From Bacteroidia bacterium (GTDB lineage Bacteria; Bacteroidota; Bacteroidia; Cytophagales; Cyclobacteriaceae), in the NCBI GenBank assembly GCA_030430675.1, contig JAUIKU010000009.1, positions 1 to 46,132 on the forward strand: DNA of 46,132 bases. The letters run 5' to 3'. The translations under genes were made by a program, and so were the position numbers. Each line of letters opens with the position of its first letter. Positions within the stretch are counted from its first letter, which is position 1. Positions 43,043 to 46,132 of the stretch are shown here, in pieces. The notes under the pieces are model-generated. The model made no database searches. It was not told the origin of the DNA and worked only from the letters and a program-made list of their open reading frames with translations.

Positions 43043-43843
43043 TTACCTTGGCGTTAGCTGCTCGCGGAAATTTTTAGGTAAGCTTTTCAGAACCATTTCC
43101 ACGGCCTCTTCCGGTGTGTCAACAATTCTTGAAAACCCCACTTCTTCCGGGCTGAACACACCTTGTGAAGCCATATAGCCTATAAAATCCCGCAGGCCGC
43201 TCCAAAACTCCTGGCCCACCAAAATCAACGGAAAAGGGCCAATCTTCTGGCATTGTATTAAGGTAGCTGCCTCGAACAATTCATCGAGGGTGCCGAGCCC
43301 CCCCGGCATAACAATGTAGGCACATGAATATTTCACCAGCATTACCTTGCGCACAAAGAAATAGTTGAACTCAAAACTATCTGTCACATACGGATTAGCA
43401 GCCTGCTCGTGCGGAAGAACGATGTTCAATCCATAGGTAGGCCCGCCTGCCTCGTGGGCTCCCCGGTTAGCCGCTTCCATGGCGCCGGGACCACCTCCTG
43501 TCAACACCGTAAATCCCGCTTTTGAAAAAGCATTCCCGGTTTCTCTGGACATCTCGTAATAGGGTTCGCCAGGTTTGAAGCGAGCCGAACCAAAAACGGT
43601 GACCGAGGGACCTAGCCTTCCCAGCTTCTTAAACCCCATTTCAAATTCTTTGTCGATACTGGCAAGCCGTGCTCTTTCCTTTTCCACTGTTCGGTGTTGA
43701 GTAAGAAATTCATGCTCTTCCAGAGATGACTTTCGGGAAGTTTCAGGCAGTTCATAGTTGAGTTGTGCACTTTTCCAGTGCTGTTGCCAGGCAGTCTCCC
43801 ACTCTTCGGGAGTCGGTCTTCTGTAGGGGGTCTTATCAGTCAT
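43043..43843 (-). CDS. LOG family (TIGR00730-type) nucleotide phosphoribohydrolase-like protein
   Basis: A 266-residue cytoplasmic Rossmann-fold protein of the lysine-decarboxylase-like LOG family. Motifs: VTVFGSARFKPG, LTGGGPGAMEAANRGAHEAGG and the diagnostic MPGGLGTLDELFEAATLIQ. Relatives cleave nucleoside 5'-monophosphates such as AMP to base and ribose 5-phosphate, or make cytokinins in plants. A role in purine turnover is likely; the old lysine decarboxylase label is not supported. About 60 N-terminal residues precede the fold, usual for this longer subgroup. Confidence 0.88.
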   Translation of the reverse strand: MTDKTPYRRPTPEEWETAWQQHWKSAQLNYELPETSRKSSLEEHEFLTQHRTVEKERARLASIDKEFEMGFKKLGRLGPSVTVFGSARFKPGEPYYEMSRETGNAFSKAGFTVLTGGGPGAMEAANRGAHEAGGPTYGLNIVLPHEQAANPYVTDSFEFNYFFVRKVMLVKYSCAYIVMPGGLGTLDELFEAATLIQCQKIGPFPLILVGQEFWSGLRDFIGYMASQGVFSPEEVGFSRIVDTPEEAVEMVLKSLPKNFREQLTPR

Positions 43844-43880
43844 GTGAATGGTTGGCTTTTTGGTATGGTACCAGGAGCTT

Positions 43881-44822
43881 TTATAAGGTAATTTGATTTC
43901 GCTTTCCCACCGATCGAATATATTCCGCAGCTGAGGCGTATTCTTCAGCTGTTTTCAGATGTTCCATCATCAGAGGAATGTCTTTGAGCCCAGACAATTC
44001 ACTTAAAAACACTTGGTAGTTTAATTTTCCAAGGCCCGGCTCACACTCATCCAACTGGGGGATATAATTGTCCTCTCGCAGTGTAATATCCTTGGCATGG
44101 CAACTGCGAATAGCATGCCCCAGTTTTTTAAAACAATCCTTAATGAGATCTCCGTTCTTAAAATAAACCTGCGGACTGGAAACCATATTGACCGGGTCAA
44201 AGTGTACACCAAAGCGCGGTCGGTCTATGGCTTTAATTAATTTAAGGTAGTTATCAAGAGTGTCAGGGTAAGACCAGGGCATAGGCTCCAGGGCAAAAAA
44301 GGTCCGCGAAGGTTTTACCGCATCGATGATCTTCCTGGTGGTTTCAACGATGAGATCGAATGTTTCTGGTGTCAGGTTGTCCTCATGAGGTCCGGCCCAA
44401 TAGTCGAGGTTGGGATTCCTAGATCCACTTATATTCACACAGCAATTGGCTTGTATCAGGTCTGCCAGCTCCAGGGATTTTATACACTTGTCGATGGCCT
44501 CCTTTCGCACCTTTTCATCGACGCTGATGGGGTTGCTCCAGGCCCCCACTTCAGCGATAATTATATCATTGTCCAATGCAGCATTTCGATATGCCCTGAT
44601 TTGAGTTTCGTCGGCGCCTGCTTTAAGCGGGCAATAAGCCGCGCGATAGTTCAATCGTTTCAGGGCTAAAATCCATGCCTCAGGATCATGGTATTTTTCA
44701 AATATTGGCCCTCCCAGTCGAACATGTTTTTGCTCAACGCTCTTTGACATACTGAAATATGGTATTGATAATGCAGTACCAATACCTATGCTCGCCAAGT
44801 GATTAAATTTTCGTCTTTTCAT
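43881..44822 (-). CDS. Sugar phosphate isomerase/epimerase-like TIM barrel, probably exported
   Basis: A 313-residue protein with a twin-arginine-like N-terminus (MKRRKFNHLASIGIGTALSIPYFSMS). The barrel metal ligands are visible in FFALEPMPWSYP (Glu), FGVHFDPVNMVSS (Asp, His region), IRSCHAKDITLRED (His, Lys, Asp) and PLMMEHLKTAEEY (Glu). The C-H-A-K-D pattern is typical of the exported xylose-isomerase-like proteins that accompany Gfo/Idh/MocA oxidoreductases. It is downstream of the LamG gene by 22 bases. Substrate unknown; it resembles the barrel at 32802-33725 in type but not closely in sequence. Confidence 0.84.
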   Translation of the reverse strand: MKRRKFNHLASIGIGTALSIPYFSMSKSVEQKHVRLGGPIFEKYHDPEAWILALKRLNYRAAYCPLKAGADETQIRAYRNAALDNDIIIAEVGAWSNPISVDEKVRKEAIDKCIKSLELADLIQANCCVNISGSRNPNLDYWAGPHEDNLTPETFDLIVETTRKIIDAVKPSRTFFALEPMPWSYPDTLDNYLKLIKAIDRPRFGVHFDPVNMVSSPQVYFKNGDLIKDCFKKLGHAIRSCHAKDITLREDNYIPQLDECEPGLGKLNYQVFLSELSGLKDIPLMMEHLKTAEEYASAAEYIRSVGKRNQITL

Positions 44823-44844
44823 AAACCCGCCAATTATTCTGTGG

Positions 44845-45732
44845 CTACAGGCTATATACTTCTTTTAAGTAATCAAATTGTGTTTTCATTTCCTGCTTTG
44901 AAAGCGGCCGCTCGTATATTAAGATCCTGGCCAATTCTCCATCAAATGATTCCCCTCCCTGGTGGTTTACAGCATTTCTTTCTGTCCCAATGGCCATACG
45001 TGACGGTTCCCAGTTACTGACTGGGTATTTGCCGGTGGCAACAGGGGTAGCAGGATCACCCACAAACAACTCCAGGTCCACAACAGTACCCGGTGCCCCA
45101 GCAGCCTGTCTTCCCGATACGATATACCACTTGTTTATTGGTAAATAGGGACCCACAACTTCAGGGGTTGTATAGCCTCCCCGGGAAAATTCCCCTTCCC
45201 CATTTCGTGAACCCATCCAAACCCTGCCATCGATATAAAAAGATCCCCAGAATCCAGCATATTGACCTCCTTCGTTTTGGGGAGGGGCAGAATTTCGCAA
45301 ACAACCGAAGAATGCCTGGGGATAGTTTCCTTTTCCTCTATGCTGTTTATAGGGTTTAATTACAGCAATCCAGGTATAGCCTTTCCCGGTAATCAATCCG
45401 TGGAATGCACTATCATTATCGTCTATTAGTTCGTCTTCCTGAAATACTATGCTGTTGTGGCCGTTCAGACCTTCGGCGTTTTTGTTCAGCAACGGTCTCC
45501 CGGAGCCAGGGGAAGTTCTCCCTTCATCCGTGTATTTATAGTCACCGGAAGCGGCATCAGGCACCTGGTTCTTCCATGAAACAACTACGCTGTCCGACCG
45601 CAGCCTTACCTCCTTGTCTGCATCCAAATCCAGAATCAGTCCCTCGGATATGGCTATGGTATCCTCCTTAAGTGACATGGATCCCAATAAGGAGATAATA
45701 AGGATTGAACTAAAAAGTAGGTTTCTTTTCAT
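44845..45732 (-). CDS. Exported LamG/concanavalin A-like protein
   Basis: A 295-residue protein: signal (MKRNLLFSSILIISLLGSMS) without a lipobox, so probably periplasmic or released. The jelly-roll pattern starts with LILDLDADKEVRLRSDSVVVSWKNQVP, continues through YTWIAVIKPYKQHRGKGNYPQAFFG and ends with the LamG-type FDGELARILIYERPLSKQEMKTQFDYL. Such domains bind or sometimes cleave glycans; no catalytic residues can be assigned. The start at 45732 is chosen over the ATG at 45753, which overlaps the upstream gene and adds seven residues before the basic signal start. Confidence 0.72.
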   Translation of the reverse strand: MKRNLLFSSILIISLLGSMSLKEDTIAISEGLILDLDADKEVRLRSDSVVVSWKNQVPDAASGDYKYTDEGRTSPGSGRPLLNKNAEGLNGHNSIVFQEDELIDDNDSAFHGLITGKGYTWIAVIKPYKQHRGKGNYPQAFFGCLRNSAPPQNEGGQYAGFWGSFYIDGRVWMGSRNGEGEFSRGGYTTPEVVGPYLPINKWYIVSGRQAAGAPGTVVDLELFVGDPATPVATGKYPVSNWEPSRMAIGTERNAVNHQGGESFDGELARILIYERPLSKQEMKTQFDYLKEVYSL

Positions 45733-45742
45733 GTACGATATT

Positions 45743-46108
45743 CTAGGGTTCATTTTTAGCCATATTTTCCATTTCTCTGAATTTGACCATTCTTTTAATC
45801 AGGTCAAATGGTATTGGTTGGTCGAGCGGAAATTGAACCGAACCTTTTCCCTGCTTGTATGTTGCAAGTTCATCTGCAAATTCTGAATGTCCGGAAGGTG
45901 TTGCATAAAATCCAATGTGGTTTTTATGTGCTGCGAAATAAACCAATGGTTTTCCATTGGTTTTGTAGGCAGGCATTCCGTAGGCAATACCTTCATCAGC
46001 TTCGGGCGCTGTTTCCATGATTATTGTTCGCAGTTTCTCAAGCAGTGTTTGAATGTCGCTTGGGAATGTTTTTATGTACTGATCAACAGATTTTATTTCT
46101 GTTTTCAT
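45743..46108 (-). CDS. DUF1801 (YdhG/iron-chaperone-like) protein
   Basis: A 121-residue cytoplasmic protein that is complete in the window. VDQYIKTFPSDIQTLLEKLRTIIMETAPEADEGIAYGMPAYKTNGKPLVYFAAHKNHIGFYATPSGHSEF is the DUF1801 signature; relatives in Bacillus have been linked to intracellular iron delivery, but most members are uncharacterised. The C-terminal QFPLDQPIPFDLIKRMVKFR is also standard for the family. It ends 10 bases before the LamG gene and may be co-transcribed with it. Only 24 bases remain to the window edge. Confidence 0.88.
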   Translation of the reverse strand: MKTEIKSVDQYIKTFPSDIQTLLEKLRTIIMETAPEADEGIAYGMPAYKTNGKPLVYFAAHKNHIGFYATPSGHSEFADELATYKQGKGSVQFPLDQPIPFDLIKRMVKFREMENMAKNEP

Positions 46109-46132
46109 GTGCAGCAGATTCTAAGATTACCT

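Noticed and set aside
43043..43843. Lysine decarboxylase
   Set aside because: The PGGxGTxxE motif marks the LOG family; the decarboxylase name is an old misannotation and no PLP-binding motif is present.
1..46132. Prophage, insertion sequence, integrase or toxin-antitoxin genes
   Set aside because: No transposase, integrase, phage structural or toxin-antitoxin pattern was found in any coding region or gap.

Overview
The window is chromosomal DNA from a member of the Bacteroidota, most likely a marine, polysaccharide-degrading Cytophagia-type bacterium. Supporting signs are a secreted LamG protein ending in a type B (gliding-motility) type IX secretion sorting domain, many Bacteroidota-style lipoproteins, twin-arginine-exported Gfo/Idh/MocA and TIM-barrel proteins, a sulfatase-rhamnosidase fusion, and translation starts without strong Shine-Dalgarno sequences. 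The assignment comes from gene content only; no rRNA, tRNA or marker gene is present.

Layout. (1) 1-6555: the tail of a membrane glycosyltransferase at the left edge, a LamG lipoprotein, a DUF5996 protein, a divergent pair of secreted peptidases (M28 and M1) and a fasciclin lipoprotein. (2) 6617-12472: a fatty-acid beta-oxidation operon on the minus strand in the order marR, fadN, fadA, fadE. fadE is split by an apparent deletion of about 20 bases. (3) 12582-16697: a DASS-type dicarboxylate transporter divergent from marR, two small exported proteins of unknown function, a SIMPL-domain protein and an integral-membrane diacylglycerol/undecaprenol kinase. (4) 16777-22881: three SAM methyltransferases, one carrying an N-terminal ParB/sulfiredoxin-like domain, bracketed by two related LamG proteins (one lipoprotein, one type IX substrate). 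(5) 22892-25806: a class C beta-lactamase-like hydrolase overlapping a lipoprotein with a cytochrome c and a PQQ-type beta-propeller. (6) 25947-40766: about 15 kb on the plus strand for carbohydrate use: three Gfo/Idh/MocA oxidoreductases, two sugar isomerase-like TIM barrels, an EEP-family lipoprotein, a saccharopine-dehydrogenase-like reductase, the sulfatase-GH78 fusion, a DUF5060 putative glycoside hydrolase, L-rhamnose mutarotase and an alginate-lyase-superfamily protein. (7) 40806-46108: a VOC protein, then a minus-strand series with amt-PII, a LOG-like protein, a third TIM-barrel isomerase-like protein, another LamG protein and a DUF1801 protein.

How the genes work together. Block 6 reads as the enzyme part of a system for a rhamnose- and uronate-containing sulfated glycan, with ulvan-like material the natural guess. 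Sulfate and rhamnose would be removed by the fusion protein, the rhamnose anomer equilibrated by RhaM, a uronic-acid linkage cut by the lyase-family protein, and released sugars oxidised and isomerised by the Gfo/Idh/MocA and TIM-barrel enzymes. No SusC/SusD pair, sugar kinase, aldolase or regulator for it lies in the window, so the substrate is inferred. Block 2 is a self-contained fatty-acid degradation unit probably autoregulated by its MarR protein, with nested inverted repeats in the marR-transporter intergenic region as candidate operators.

The least expected feature is a set of short-period degenerate tandem repeats. They have 7- or 8-base periods between genes (about 131-174, 8405-8434, 15348-15470, 16287-16314, 40782-40805) and one 6-base period inside a gene (32452-32481), where it keeps the reading frame. 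No gene-free stretch exceeds about 300 bases. I saw no tRNA, rRNA, CRISPR array, insertion sequence or prophage.
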